Part shown: positions 48,638-61,891 of the stretch, one piece after another
Position numbering within the stretch: position 1 is the stretch's first letter
Layout of the letters: every line of letters begins with the position of its first letter
DNA from: Cunninghamella blakesleeana
Taxonomy: Eukaryota > Mucoromycota > Mucoromycetes > Mucorales > Cunninghamellaceae
Direction: 5' to 3'
Length of the DNA: 64,000 nucleotides
NCBI GenBank assembly: GCA_017871115.1
Contig: JAFCIZ010000004.1
Span: forward strand, 1,092,501 to 1,156,500
Program-made: the position numbers and the translations under genes
Notes under the pieces: generated by a model
The model's input: only the letters and a program-made list of their open reading frames with translations
The model's database searches: none
What the model was told of the DNA's origin: nothing

Positions 48638-48967
48638 TTAAGACCAAGAGCTAGAAATTAAATCTTTTTGCATATAATCATCCGTAGCATTTTGTGAATA
48701 ACCAAATAAACTCGATCTTCTTCTTCGTGTAATGGGGATAGCATTACTTGCTTCATCCATCGACGTGGTTGGTGAAGTCGGTATAGATCCCGTCGTATAT
48801 AATTTTGTTAAAGCATAGGGTGGAGGTAAATGGTGATAATTATTATTATTATTATTGGTACTATTGTCTTCATCGGTAGATGATCTTCTTTCTGCTGTTG
48901 TGGCTGTATCCGTTGTATTTCGATTAGTGTTACTTCTTATTGAATCAATTATTTTTGAAAACATCAT
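48638..48967 (-). CDS. Small hypothetical protein with conserved-looking C-terminus
   Basis: A single-exon frame of 109 residues from MMFSKIIDSIRSNTNRNT to DLISSSWS. The middle is Asn-rich. The last 30 residues, RRRRSSLFGYSQNATDDYMQ then KDLISSSWS, are basic/Ser followed by an acidic-aromatic end and look like a conserved short motif with a possible RRxS phosphorylation site. I could not place it in a named family. Its nucleotide composition is richer in G/C than flanking DNA and its frame is uninterrupted, which supports a real gene. Confidence 0.6.
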   Translation of the reverse strand: MMFSKIIDSIRSNTNRNTTDTATTAERRSSTDEDNSTNNNNNNYHHLPPPYALTKLYTTGSIPTSPTTSMDEASNAIPITRRRRSSLFGYSQNATDDYMQKDLISSSWS

Positions 48968-49336
48968 AATATTTTTAAAAAAAGGAGTAGAAAGAAGGGT
49001 AAGAGAAAAGAAAAGAAAGAGGAAAGAAAAAAAAGAATGGGAAATGGGGAAATTTATAGTATTCTGAGTATGAAAAAACAAAGCGAAAAATTTCAGCATA
49101 AAAGAAAAAAGTAAAACCGCCGTGGTTTTTATGGTATGTATAAATATAAAATGAGTTTAAAACAAATCAGCACCAATCATATAATGTAGACTATTTAGGA
49201 AGTATATGGTAATTTTTTATGTAATAAATGGCATTATATTTAGTTTATATATAAAAAAAAAAGAATGATAATACTATGATATAAATAATGAATATGAATT
49301 ATATGTGATTGATGTATGTGTACATTTAGAAAATTT
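48968..49336. promoter_or_regulatory. Intergenic region between the small protein and NUG1-type gene
   Basis: AT-rich, with purine-rich tracts (GAAAGAAAAGAAAGAGG near 48995-49045) that read as CT-rich in the direction of the downstream minus-strand gene. This is typical promoter composition here. No gene. Confidence 0.4.
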
Positions 49337-51506
49337 TTAAAATACAACCATGCGACTAGAAATAAATAATAACAATAAAATAATAATAATAAATATATTA
49401 TTAATAATCCATTGATCATCCTTTTTTTTTTTTAATATATGTTTCCTTTATTTTTCTTTCTTTCTTTCTTTCTTTCTTTCTTTTTTTTCCACTTACCCTT
49501 TTGAGTCATCTGTCATTGAATTGTCGTCATCTTCCATCATCATAGATTCTGTATTATCCATAGAGTTGCTCATTGTATTGTCTTCATCATCATTAACATC
49601 CTATATTTCATCATTTATATTTTTTTTAAAAAAAAATAATAAGAGAAAGAGAGAAAGAGAGAAAGAAAACCCATTAATAAAGAAAAGAAATAGAGTTAGT
49701 TAATTTAATATGGTACCTTTTTTTTTTTTTTGTATATGTTTAAATCAATGATTTTTATTTTTATCACTATTATCACATTATAATTTACCATAATGACAGC
49801 GTCTTGATCAAATTGTGCTACTCCAGGAATGCCACCTAATACAAGTTGATCATCAGATTGCATATCGATATTCCATGCTTCACTCCACCCGGAAACCACA
49901 GATGATTCAATATGAGATTTCTTTGCTGAAGGAGGAACTGTATAAAAAGGAATTTTACCACCATTCCAATCATTCAAAACATGGCGTGCAACTTGTTGTA
50001 TATCAGGAATCCCACCTTTTTTTAATTTACCACGTTGTTGAGCCAATAACACCAAGAATTCATGTGCGTTATTAAAATAGCCAATGTTATATAATCCCAT
50101 CAAACGGTGTACAGAACATCGAGAAACAATCACTTCCACAGGTGTCACAGGATCTTCTAATAATTCTACTTTAATACAATTTCTTAAAGCAATTTCAGCA
50201 TCAGATTGTCCATCTTGACCTTGTTGAGCAAATACAATACCAGGACAATCTAATAATTTGATATTTTTATCTAAAGTAATTTGCTGGGCTACCTTGGTAA
50301 ACCCAGGTGTTGAACCAACACCACAAACTTTGGATCGCTTTAATGAATTAATAACGGATGATTTTCCAACATTAGGGTATCCAATGATACCGACGGTAAT
50401 GGTTGTTTTGATGTTGACATTACGACAGTAATTTTTTAGTAATCGGATCAACGTGTCAGCTCCTAAACATTCAGATGAATTTAATAAATTTTCATTGGCA
50501 AGTTCAGTTGAGACAGAAGATTGTCCTAAATGACTACGTTGATTCTGAGTTGATGCTTTAAATGCTATAGCTGGATATTCATTTCTAAGATATTTTAACC
50601 ATGCTTCTACATTTTCTCTAGGTACAAGATCTATTTATATAAATGTTTAATTACATATTTAGTTTCCTTGTATGAATTCTTTCTTCTATATATATATATT
50701 GTATTTATTTTTATCTACTTCTTTACCAATTTTATTTAAAACCAAAATAACCTTCTTATTTAACCCACTATCCATTATCATTCTTTCTACATTTTTTGTA
50801 CGAGTACCAAGAGGATCACGAGCATCCAATACTTCTAAAACTACATCGGCATTTTCAAGCACTTTACGAAATTCACGGAAATAAGCTTTTCTTGAATTAT
50901 CCTTTTGTCCTGTAGCTGCTGCATCGATTTGTGTTTTATCATCGTCCATCAAATTATTACTATTACTACTATCATAAACTTCATGACGACGCTCTGCGTT
51001 AGCTACCATATCTGTAAGTGACATTTTTGGTTTTTGTTGTTGCTGTTGAATTTTATTTTTCAAATCCTATAAATAATATTAATTTATAAGAGAAAAAAAA
51101 AAAAAAGATTGATTAGCGATTCTTTCTTTTTTTTTTATTATTATTTTTTGTCCATTAGATCTTGACAGAAGTATATATATTTATACAATTTACCTTTTGT
51201 TGTTGTTTTTGATTGTCTTTTTTCATTTTTTTTTGTTTTAAAAGTCCAAGCTTAGGGAGTCCAGGATCCTTTTTTTTTTCTATAGATCATAGAATAAAGA
51301 ATATATATATATTTAAAAATCAGTATCAATTCTAACTCTGAATTTTCTTTATAAAGCAACTTACGAGGCCCATTTAATCGTCGATCTACTTTTTTGTCTT
51401 TAAAATAAAAATAAAAAAAAAGAAACAGGTGAATATCAATGACAATATGGTTATATATATATAAATAATTATAGTATTAATCGATGAACCTACTTAATGC
51501 GCCCAT
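49337..51506 (-). CDS. NUG1: Circularly permuted nucleolar GTPase, NUG1/GNL3 (nucleostemin) family
   Basis: About seven exons on the minus strand. The first is only 13 bases (MGAL and one base), joining [29 protein letters not shown], the basic nucleolar N-terminus. The GTPase motifs occur in permuted order: G5-like DARDPLGTR (50825-50795), G4 LVLNKID (across an intron), then G1 [17 protein letters not shown] (50385-50335) and G3 LLDCPG (50255). This order marks the YlqF/YawG family, whose NUG1 and GNL3 members act in 60S ribosome assembly and export. The C-terminal domain has [10 protein letters not shown] (yeast Nug1 has the same type). The end is acidic. A splice donor GTAAGT at 49496 joins a last exon ending GRMVVF at the stop 49337-49339. 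Without that splice the frame would stop at 49493. The gene symbol is by family resemblance. GNL3L/Grn1 is the alternative. Confidence 0.88.
49454..49489. repeat. CTTT microsatellite in the last NUG1 intron
   Basis: About eight tandem CTTT units (AAAG in the gene sense) within the last intron of the NUG1-type gene. Confidence 0.85.
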
Positions 51507-51784
51507 ATTGTTTTTATATTAAAATTAATTTAAAAAAAATGAAAAGTGAAATGAAAAATGAAAAAAAATTTTTATCATTTTTTTTTAAAAAAGCGGAGGC
51601 TTAATTTTAAAGTTTAAATTTTCAAATTTTTATTATTTTTAAAAATGCATGAAAACCAAGAGTTACTGTTTATATAGATTTGAACAATTATCATAATTAT
51701 GTTTACTATGATTCTTTTTTTCACATATATTTTACAAATCATAAATAATTTTTTCTCTTTGTTTCTGTACGTATAAATTAAAAA

Positions 51785-52015
51785 TTATACATAGAATATC
51801 CTTAATCGTCGTTCCAATTCATAAATATATTGCTCCATTGTTCCTTTTACCACAGCAGTCAAATCTTCAGCACCACCACCAAGCATATCTATTATTCCTT
51901 TAGATGATACTATTTCTAACCAGTGTCGACTTAAATTGAAATAATCACCTCTATAAAAATAGTAAATTAGTTGTAGAGTAAGTAATTTGATCAATCATCT
52001 AACTATGTTTATCTT

Positions 52016-52051
<36 letters not shown>

Positions 52052-55000
52052 TTTTCCTACTTTGTTGCTTTTTGATAGGCAAATGGTTGGTTCGGTAATG
52101 GTGGCAATATAAAAGGCTTCCAATTTAAAGGAAATTCTACTATTGAGTCATTATATGATTTGATTTGATCGTTAATTATTTGTGTAGCTTCTTGTAATGA
52201 TACTATTAAAATAATATATATATATATATATATTTATAGGTTAATATATAATCATTATTTATATATTATTTTCAATTTATAATTTATATTTTATTTTTTG
52301 CTTTTTACCACCATCTTCTAATCGACGTGAATTTCTTTCAACTTCATAAGTTAATTTACGAATTTTATCTATATTTTAAATGTAAAGTATATAAAATAAA
52401 TAAAATTATTATTATTGGTATTTGTTCAGATTTTTTTATAAAAAAATAAATAAATATTAAAATTGATAAATTAATTAAATATAATTTACTCACAGGATAT
52501 ATCTCGATTTATCTTCAAGGGTTGATTGATAATAGTATTATTGCATAGCCATTCAATTTCTTGATCTAAACGTTGTTGAACTGTTGCTGGATTCATAATT
52601 AAAATATGGAAATCTGATATGACATTAACATTGCGGAAGTTTAGGAATTCTGGAATCTAATAAAATATTGTAAAATTGTATAAAATAAAATAAAAATAAA
52701 ATTAAAGAATTTGTTCAATTATTAAATACATACATATATATTATAAAACACTTCTTAAATATATTTATATATATACTTTGGCTATCACTTCATTTGTTGA
52801 TTTGGTATAAGGGAAATAGGTGAAAACAAAGGGGACTTGGATATTAGGATTGAATTTTTTTAATTCTTCAGTAAATGATTCTAAACGTTGCTTTTCTTCT
52901 AACCAATATTCAGTACTATAATATAAGAAATTCAATATTATTTGTTTGCCTTATTATTTTTGTCTTTTTTCCTATATTTTAACATTGTTATACTTACGCT
53001 ACTAAATCATCACAATCATTTTTTCGAAGATCTGATATAGAAAAAATAACCGCACCTAATTCATCGACTGCCTAATTTATATTTTTTATTTTTAATAATT
53101 ATGATATATATTTATATATTAATTAATGAGTATTAACTTTTTCATACATTCGTACTATTAGTATTTTTTTTATTACCTTTCCATACATATTGAATTGATT
53201 AGAAACAGATCGAATAGTTATTCTGCAATCATTAAAATATGATACATTTCTTGAAAATGCTTCATCTAACCCAAACTTATTGTTAAACCATTTAGATGAT
53301 AGCAAATCAAGATTTGCTACACTGATCCAAAGTTGCCAACCAGGTTTTTCATTATCTTCTAATAATCTTGATCGTATTCTATCCCATTTTGTCCTTACTA
53401 ATTGATGTATTTTTTCTCCATAATTTTCAGACCTCCAAGCGTCATCGATTTCATTCGTCTAATTTAAAAATATAAAAATAAAATTGTATATAACAAAAGT
53501 TAATAAATAAAAGAAAAATGGCTGTTTTTTTTTTTAAAAAAAAGTAATTGGTATATATATACGTACTTGATTAAACTTTAAAGCTGATGATTCATATTCT
53601 AAGGATAAATCTGTTCTTTGTTTTATACATTCTTCATTATTAATAATATTGTTATTATATCTAATATATCTATTACGTGGTGTGATCATTACATTTTGTG
53701 AAAAGTGCTCTATGAGTGAATTTCCAGATATAATGTTTTTACTAAAGCTTAAATGTTGTAAACGTTTAGATGCAAGTTGATGCCGCGCTTGAATTCGTTT
53801 ACGCACACGTAATAACCAAGGGCGAGTATATTTTTTTGCAATTGATTGTTTACGATGAAATTCTACAATAGCATTATCCATAATTTCTTGCATAATAGAT
53901 GAGACGAGTTGTTTTGTATATCTTTTTTTTGCTTGTGATACAATAGCTGCTTTGCGTTGTCTTTGTAATTCCATTTCACGCTGTTCCTTTTCCCTTTTAA
54001 TTCTTGCTTCTTCCTCTAATATTTTTTGTTTTATTGCTTTTTCATTTTCTTCCTTTAATCGTTTTTCCATTAATGCTTGTTGTTCATGTTCTTTCTTTAA
54101 TCGTTCTTGCTCTTCTTGTTCTTTCTTTTTAAGTTCTAAATATTCTTGTCTTTTTTGGATCTTCATTTGTTCTAATAGAACTTCATCATCCAATTCTTTT
54201 CTTCGTTGTTGTAAATTTTTAACTAATACATCACGATCATGTACACGATGCTCCTTTACCTGTTTCATTTCCACTTTTTCTCGCCTTTGTATATAATCAG
54301 CTGATAAAGGTAATGGCTCCTTGAAAGCTGGTATAGAGGTGTTCGTTATTCTATTGTTTGGTGTAAACATGGTCCTCTTATTATTATTTTTCATTCTACG
54401 AGTGATTGCAGTTGCTGAACATGTTTGAGGGTCGTTGACAATATCTTTTAATTCTAATTTCCCCTTTTTTGATTCAATTAATAATATTGATGGATGTTGT
54501 TTTGGATTTGATAAAGGTTCTATTAAATACATATAACACATTGAAAAAAAAATAGGAAGATAGACAAATGAGCAAATATAAAAAATAAATAAATTTAAAA
54601 ACAGTAATTCGTGTATAAAAAAAAAAATGATATATATATAAATTTACCAATAAAAAACGGTTGATTAGCATTATATCTACGTTGGCCAAACATAATGATT
54701 GGTTCACCAGAGCTATCATCCACTTTTAATCCATAAAGCTGTAATTCTTCTAATAAAAGATCAACCGTATCATAGGCAAGTACCTCTCTTACGTATTCTG
54801 CATTAATACGCGCATGACGATAGGCTGTGTTCATTGCTTTAAGTGCACCTTTTCGAACATCAGGGAAATGCCATTCAAGCATACAGGCCATTAAAAAAGG
54901 CGTTTGATCATCCTTAACTAATTTAAAAAATTGTGAATAAAAATTTTGACTTGCTTCTACATTGACAGGTTTATTACGTCTAGATGAAGTTTCCATAATT

Positions 55001-56802
55001 TCATTATTGCGTTGCATGAGTCCATAAAATTGAATAGCCAATTGTATATTTGGATGTAAAAAGACGTGTTTAGGTAAAGTTTGTAAATTTCTAGCTGCAT
55101 CAGGATCACGTACGTGACTGATAAGATTATAGGCTCTAAATTCTGCTTCATTTTCCATTTCAATTCCTTCTTCTCGTAAATCATCATAGAATTCCATTAA
55201 ACTAATTAATACTACATATTATAAATGAATAAATAAGTAAAAATATATAGTTTAAGTGAGTTCATTTTCCATAAATATAAATAATAAAAAAAAAAATTAG
55301 AAAAATATCATCTATCTTCTTCAAAACTACCTTTTCTTAATTGTTCCGTTTCTTGTTGTTCACTGAATTTTTCTTCATCCAAGTGGCACATTTCATGAAG
55401 ACATAGTATATGGAATCTAGCAATTCTTTCATGGGCTTCGACTGCCTTTTGATCTCTAATATTTTGAAGGGTAAAATCTTGACGAATAGATCTTGTTCGA
55501 TCACGTATAAAAGGATGGCATTTTTCCAACGGATACTGACCAAGTATAGAGTTCATTAGATAATCCAAAGTTCTGATTAAAGCATCTGGTGTTCTTACAT
55601 CTGATGGAAGCGGTTGCTCATTACCTGCTGCAGATCTTCTGTATGTTTTGACAGCTTTTTCAGGATCTAGGTTACCATCTTCATCCTATGAAATTTAAGT
55701 TTTAATTCCGTAAATATACATAATCAATGCATGAGAGTGATAATAGTATATTATATTATATTTTAATTTATTAACATATAGTATATGTTTTTATATATGA
55801 TATTATAAAATATTACCATTTCTAAAGAATCAAGGCCATTTTGTAATTCACGTTCTACCATTTCAAATTCAGGACACATACTTGTGCAAGTACCACGAAA
55901 ATCAATAGCATCTTCCAAACGAGTAGGTGCATTTGGATCAGGTATTAAACCCCGTTGAATAGCTCTTTTTCGTTCTTCAATACGTTTTTGTTTCATCTAA
56001 TATAATTAAATATATATATAATAAAATGACAATAATAATAGTAAGTAAATAAATCCTTTTTGAATGCATATGCAAACATATATATTTCATACTACTATTA
56101 TATTTAACTTACTTCGTCATAAAGAGCTGTTTTTGTTGTTGAACCAAATCTAGCAGCACGGTCGGCTTTTGTTGCTTGACTAGATTGTTGTGTATTTATT
56201 GTATCATATTCATGATCTTCAATAGAGTTCTCTATTTTAGACGTTGTCAAAATATTATTAGTGTTATTGTTGTTGCCACCTAATACTTCAGGTAATCGTC
56301 TTGTTGATCTTTTCCAAGGTTTGTTATTATTATTATTATTATTATTGTTGTTGTTGTTATTGTTGTTGTTGTTATGTTGAATATGACCATTATTATGAAA
56401 AACACTCATATTATTGTTATTATTAAACATATTATTATTGTTGTTCATATTATTATTAGCACCAAGATTACGAATAGGATTCATTTGCCCCGTTGAATTT
56501 ATATTTCCAAATACAGAATTAATATTCATATTATTGTTATTATTATTATCGCTATTATCATTGTTATTAGTAAATCGTGAATTAATAAATGGCGAATTAT
56601 ACCCACCACGTTGCGAAGTAAAACCGCTGTTGTTATTGCCGCCTCTGTTGACATTTTGGTTTCCTTTCCTCCCTCTTGTTGCGTATGGCCCTCCACCACG
56701 AAGATTATTATTATTTTTTCCTCGACCTCGTGTTGAAGTCATTTTAAAAGGTGAGTTGTTATTGTCAGCATTCATATTTAATAAATTGTTATTAAACTGC
56801 AT
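51785..56802 (-). CDS. SAC3: SAC3/GANP mRNA export factor
   Basis: A gene of about twelve exons on the minus strand with ATG at 56802. The N-terminus (MQFNNNLLNMNADNNN...) is Asn-rich with RGG-like stretches (GRGKNNNNLRGGGPYATRGR). The SAC3/GANP domain starts with the hallmark DFRGTCTSMCPEFEMVERE and continues with SDVRTPDALIRTLDYLMNSI, FIRDRTRSIRQDF and AEFRAYNLISHVRDPDAARN. A coiled, Glu/Lys/Arg-rich region (54000-54250) follows, as in GANP-type homologues. A C-terminal region covers 53500-51785, ending with TMEQYIYELERRLRIFYV. Sac3 is the scaffold of the TREX-2 complex, which tethers transcribed genes to nuclear pores and aids mRNA export. The extended C-terminus is closer to animal GANP/SAC3D than to the short yeast form. 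Terminal exons are approximate. Confidence 0.9.
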
Positions 56803-57762
56803 GATTAATTCTTCATATATTATAGTAAATATGTGTTTATATAAGTATAAATTAATAAGTGGATTAAGAAATAAAAAAAAAGTAAAAAAAGGAAGGTTGA
56901 AAAAAAGAAGAAAGGTGAAAAAAGCAAGAAAAAAAATATAAACTTGACAATATTTATTCTCCAAATTTAAAATGCCGCTTTTTTTGCAAAAAAATATTGT
57001 TACTTCTACTATTTATTATTATTATTTTATTTATTTTTTCATTCCAATTACTATTATTATTATTTTTATATAATTTATATCCCTTTATTTTTCATTTCCA
57101 TTTTCCATTTTCTTCAAAAAAAAAAAAAAACACTACCATTTTCTTATAAAAAAATGTATAGCCGATTGGAGACACTAAGCGGTGTTATACTGAATTAAAA
57201 AAATTCGACGCCTAAGGTACTATGATAGCTTTTTAAAGTATTAAAAAATTATTCTATCTTTTTCTCCAAATATAAAGCTATACTCGTTAGGCAAAGTCAA
57301 GATCAGAAAAAAACTCTCTTTTCAAGACTACATGAAGTATAAAAAAGCTTAACATGTCCTCTAAGTAAAGCCGAAAAAGATTGAATGAAAAAAAAAAAAA
57401 AAAAAATTTAAAAAGATTTCAAGTTTTAAAGAACGAATTTTTAGCCAGTAAAAAATTGTGGGACACCACCATTTTCTTCTTTTTTTTTAAAAAAAAAATT
57501 AATAAAATATGAATATAATAATAAATTAGTAGATACAAATATAAAAATGATCATTTATTTTAAAATAAAATATATGTGTATATGTAAATAAATATAGTAC
57601 TTTCAATTGATGTTTATTTAATTTATTATTTATCCTCGTATTTACTTTTACTTTTTTTTTCCAACTGCTATTTCTTTTCTTTAGCTTTGTATTTTCTTTT
57701 CTTTTTTCTTTTTTCTTTTTTCTTTTTTCTTTTTTTAAAGGTAATTAAATTAAGTATATAAA
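56803..57762. promoter_or_regulatory. Intergenic region upstream of SAC3, with a candidate structured segment
   Basis: Holds the SAC3 promoter and the SPT5 3' flank. The segment 57155-57480 is less AT-biased than its surroundings and contains an inverted repeat (GCCTAA...ATAGCTTT at 57210-57232 with its complement at 57274-57292). CTTTTTT repeats lie at 57690-57735. No protein-coding sequence is seen. Confidence 0.45.
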
Positions 57763-60700
57763 CTACATAACATCTTCAGTACCAGTATATTTCCCTACGG
57801 ATCCCATACTCATAATTTTAAAACCACCACCATCACCTTTAATACGAACAATGCCATCATGACTATCCACACCAATTAATGATCCAAGTTCACCTCTTTG
57901 TTCACCTAGCATAATCTTTACATGATCTTTTTTACTTGGCCGTACAGGTTCTAATGCTTCGTATGACACGCCATCAACTCTATTATTTGAATCATATAAT
58001 TGAATACTACATGTCCTTGAATTTCTTTGAATTGATATAATAGATCCGATTTGCCCTTCATGAGCATCACCGACAGATTGTATTACTTTAATTTCAATTT
58101 CTTCAATTGGCCATTCAGTAGTGGATGTATCAGCTAAAAATAATATAAAATGCAATAAAATATAATAGATGAATAAAATATTAAAATTGTTATCATTATT
58201 ATATTTTATTTTTTTATTTTTTGGTCCGCGTTATAATTACCTGAACTTTCTTCTATTTGGCTATAATCTCCACCGCTTGGTATAAATGGTGTTTGGGCTT
58301 GAAGGGCGGCAGGCGTAGCAGGAATATATGACCCAGGTGTTGGAGCACTTAGCATATGAGCAGCAGGCGTAGGAGCGCTTAAAGCAGCAGGGGTAGATGG
58401 AATCAAACTGGCACCAGGCGTAGGAGCACTATCATAAGGTGTAGCAGCATGATCATAAGGTGTTTGTGCAAAATTAACTGCTGGTGTTTGCGGGTATGGT
58501 GCTGGTGAAGGTGCAACATGTCCATATGATGCCTAACAAAGAACAAAAAAAATAAAATAAAAAAATAATTGTTATAGATAAATTAATAAAAAAAATCGTA
58601 ACAATTTATAGTTTATATACATGCAATTCATTTAAACTTACTGCTGGTGTTTGTGCTGATAAATGTGCTGCCGGAGTTGGAGCTATATCGTTATCATTAT
58701 ATCTATTCCAAGTTGGAGTTTTACTTCCAGAATCTGTAAAACCGGGAGTTTTAGCATTATTACTATTCCACATAGGAGTCTTACTTCCAGAATCCCAAGC
58801 AGGTGTTTTTGAACCATCTTGAAATGCATGTGGATTTGGTGTTTTACTTCCTACATCCCAAGCTGGCGTTTTGGAACCATCCATTGCATAAGGATTTGGT
58901 GTTCTTGCTGATGAATTCCATGCAGGTGTTTTTGAACCGGATAAACCATAATGTGAAGGTGTCATTGATCCATCTCCATAACGTCTTGGCGTAGCAGCTG
59001 ATGAGAAATCGTTTCTTGATCCAAATCTTTCATTACTATCCACTGCAGGACCAATTGTACCGCCTCTCGAATCAACAAGGACAAGTTTTGCTTTATCAAC
59101 ATTAATGATTTTACAATTAGTGTGAAGTTCAACTCTGGCTGTAGTATCTGTAGTATCTTTGACAATACCAAGATAACCTTTATGAGGCCCCTGGGCAATA
59201 CGCACGGTTTTAGCGACTAGATTATCACGACCACCTCTACCACGCCCATAAAATCCACCACGAGCACCGCGACCGCGACCTCTAACATCCAAACTTCCAC
59301 CACGTCCCATACCAGGTCCATTATATGGTTGTTGTTTAGAAATATCTTGAGTTGCCTGTAAAACAAAGCAATAAAAATAATAATCCAAAGAGGTTTAAAA
59401 TAATGCTATTGAAAATATTGTTATTATTTTATATATAATATGTATTTGTATATGATTACCAATGATTTGGAATTTTGTGCAGCAACGCTTAAAACTTGAC
59501 GAGTAGGTAACACCCATACACCATAATTTTCAGCATTTTCCCTTGAATGTAAAAATACCAAGTTTCTATAAATGTGTAAAATGTTACAATTTCTTCTTTC
59601 ACCACCAACCTCAATTACACTATCACCAGCACGAATACTATTCCCATTTGCATCAGTTGCTACTGCTCTGTTACTGTTATGTTTATTAGTGATTTGATGT
59701 GGTTCAATTGTACGTACTTCACTGTTTTGTGTTAATATTTTAAATGAATTGCGATCTACTTTTGTAATTACACCAACTGTATGGAAACTATAATTTTTTT
59801 AAAAAAGAAAGATAATCAAATAATAAAGAAAATTAGTAAGACAAAAGATATTACTATTTTTATTATTTTTATTATTTTTATTATTATAAACTTTTTTTTG
59901 AAAAAAATACCCATATCGCTATTATTAACTTACTCTAGTTGGACCAATTCATGTAATTCATATTCGCCAATAGTAGTTTTTCCAAAAGATACATCCATAG
60001 CTTCACGTAAATCTTTTGCAAATACTTTGACTTCTTTCAAAGTTGCATCGGACAAAATTGTAACGATGTTATCCCTTACATTAACAATCATACCACTTTC
60101 ATCTTTAAACCGACCATGAACCACCTTCACATGGTCACCCTCTTTAAATAGTTTCCGTATATGTTTGGGTGGGAATGACACTTGTTTATTAAATCCATCA
60201 ACATTCAATGATACCATTACTGCTGAATCACTAACACTGACCACTGTACCAGTACTATGTATCAAATCACCTTCAATAACTTCAATGGCGTCGCCATTTT
60301 GGAATAAAGAAGAAGCTGACACATCATTTACTGATTGAACTGATAAGGTAGCCAAATCCAATGTACGTTCACCATCTTCAGGATTTAATTCATTGTCCCC
60401 AGCAAATTTAGCAATTTCATCTAATGTTGGATTTACATTGCTTGTTTGCAAAGTCTGTATTTTCATTCTTTTTTCTAAATAACCATCACGAAAATGATCG
60501 CCATTAAATACCCAATATGGTCCCTTCTTTTGTAAACTAGAAATAACATGCTTGCTTAACCGTTCAGGATTAAACAATTTTTGTGGAGGTCTTGAAGTTG
60601 CAGTGCTACCAGGTTTTTTTCTTTGTCCAAGAGTATCTTCACCTCTAGGTGAATCTAAATCTAAACGTGGTACTAATTTAATCAATGCTGTTTCCTGTCC

Positions 60701-61891
60701 ATCAGAAATTTCAAGTACTTGACCAAGATCGCCTGTATACTTCCCACGTTTTATACGTACCCATCCACCCATTGGAATGTCTTTATCTTGGCGTACAATA
60801 TTAATAGAGTCCACCATTTCCTTAATCGGTACCAAATTTAATGAAGATTGATATATAAATGGAATGTTTGCAATCGTCTATTTTTTTTTTTTTTTAATAA
60901 TAATAATAGTCATAAAATTAATAATCATAAACATCGTCCATTTCCCGAAACAATCATTATTTTATATTGTTGTTTACTTGTTGGACGTGTGCTTGTCGTC
61001 TCCCTTCAATATAAACATATCCTTTCAAAGAATCTTTTGCAAAGACTGAAAATGTTTCCAATGGATTATCACTATATTGTCTATCAAAATAACGTTTCAT
61101 CATTCCAAAAATAACATCCTTTTCTTTTCCAGGCTATCAAAAACAAAAATAATAAATAAATAAAAATTAAAAATTTAGATCAACTTAATTGGCGTTTTTT
61201 TTTTATTATTTTATTTTTTTATGCCACAATATTTTATTTCTTACTTTGCATTTCACCACCCATAAATTAGGATCACTAACACTTGGTAAAAGTAATTGTT
61301 GTGGTACATCCTGTGTTGATTTAAAAGCTTGACTCTTTTTTCCACCATATTTTTTAGCATAAAAAGCTGCCACTTCTTCGTCGTCCATATCTTCAACTTC
61401 ACGTCGTCTGCGATCAAGATCTAAGTGTCGTCGTTGAATATCTGTAGCTGAAGGAAGGTCTGCTGTTTCTTCTTCAATAAAGCCATCTGTTGTAAACCAA
61501 ATTGTAATATATATTTATATATATAATTAGTATTTTCCATTTTCATTATTTAATTAAAAAAAGGTTTCAACTATATATATATATTGTTTATTTACCTTCT
61601 CTTGAATAATCATCGTCTTCGTCTTCTTCGTCATCCTCATCATTTACAATAGCCATTTCATCAATAAAAGGATTATATTTACGTTTAGCTGGTCTCTATG
61701 ATTATTAATTAATAATAAATAAATATATTAATGTTTATTTTGTTATCCCTTTATATCTGCGAGTAATTGATATTTAGATAAAAAAAAATTACCACATCGT
61801 CTTCGTCATCTTCTTCTTCTTCGTCATCTTCAATATCATCATATGGAACTTCTTCTTCTTCAATTTCATCACCAGTTCGTTTGCGACCCAT
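57763..61891 (-). CDS. SPT5: Transcription elongation factor SPT5
   Basis: About nine exons on the minus strand, from MGRKRTGDEIEEEEVPYDDI at 61891 to GKYTGTEDVM at 57763. The order is: acidic N-terminus; DIQRRHLDLDRRRREVED and the NGN domain (LWVVKCK/PGKEKDVIFGMMKR, GYVYIEGRRQAHVQQV); then several KOW domains, for example GGWVRIKRGKYTGDLGQVLE, FKEGDHVKVVHGRFKDESGM and AGDSVIEVGGERRNC. An RGG stretch (GRGRGARGGFYGRGRGGRD) and a further KOW (VRIAQGPHKGYLGIVKD) come before the C-terminal repeat region, with GSKTPAW-type repeats (59000-58700) and then TPA-rich repeats. A last KOW follows (HVKIMLGEQRGELGSLIGVD). With Spt4 it binds RNA polymerase II and regulates pausing and capping. Thr in the GSKTP repeats is the P-TEFb/Bur1 target type, so the cyclin T/K gene at the left edge could act on this protein, although their proximity is incidental. 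Confidence 0.95.

Noticed and set aside
56414..56941. 175-codon plus-strand frame, Leu-rich
   Set aside because: It is antisense to the Asn-rich N-terminal exon of SAC3. Asn codons read backwards give Leu/Ile.
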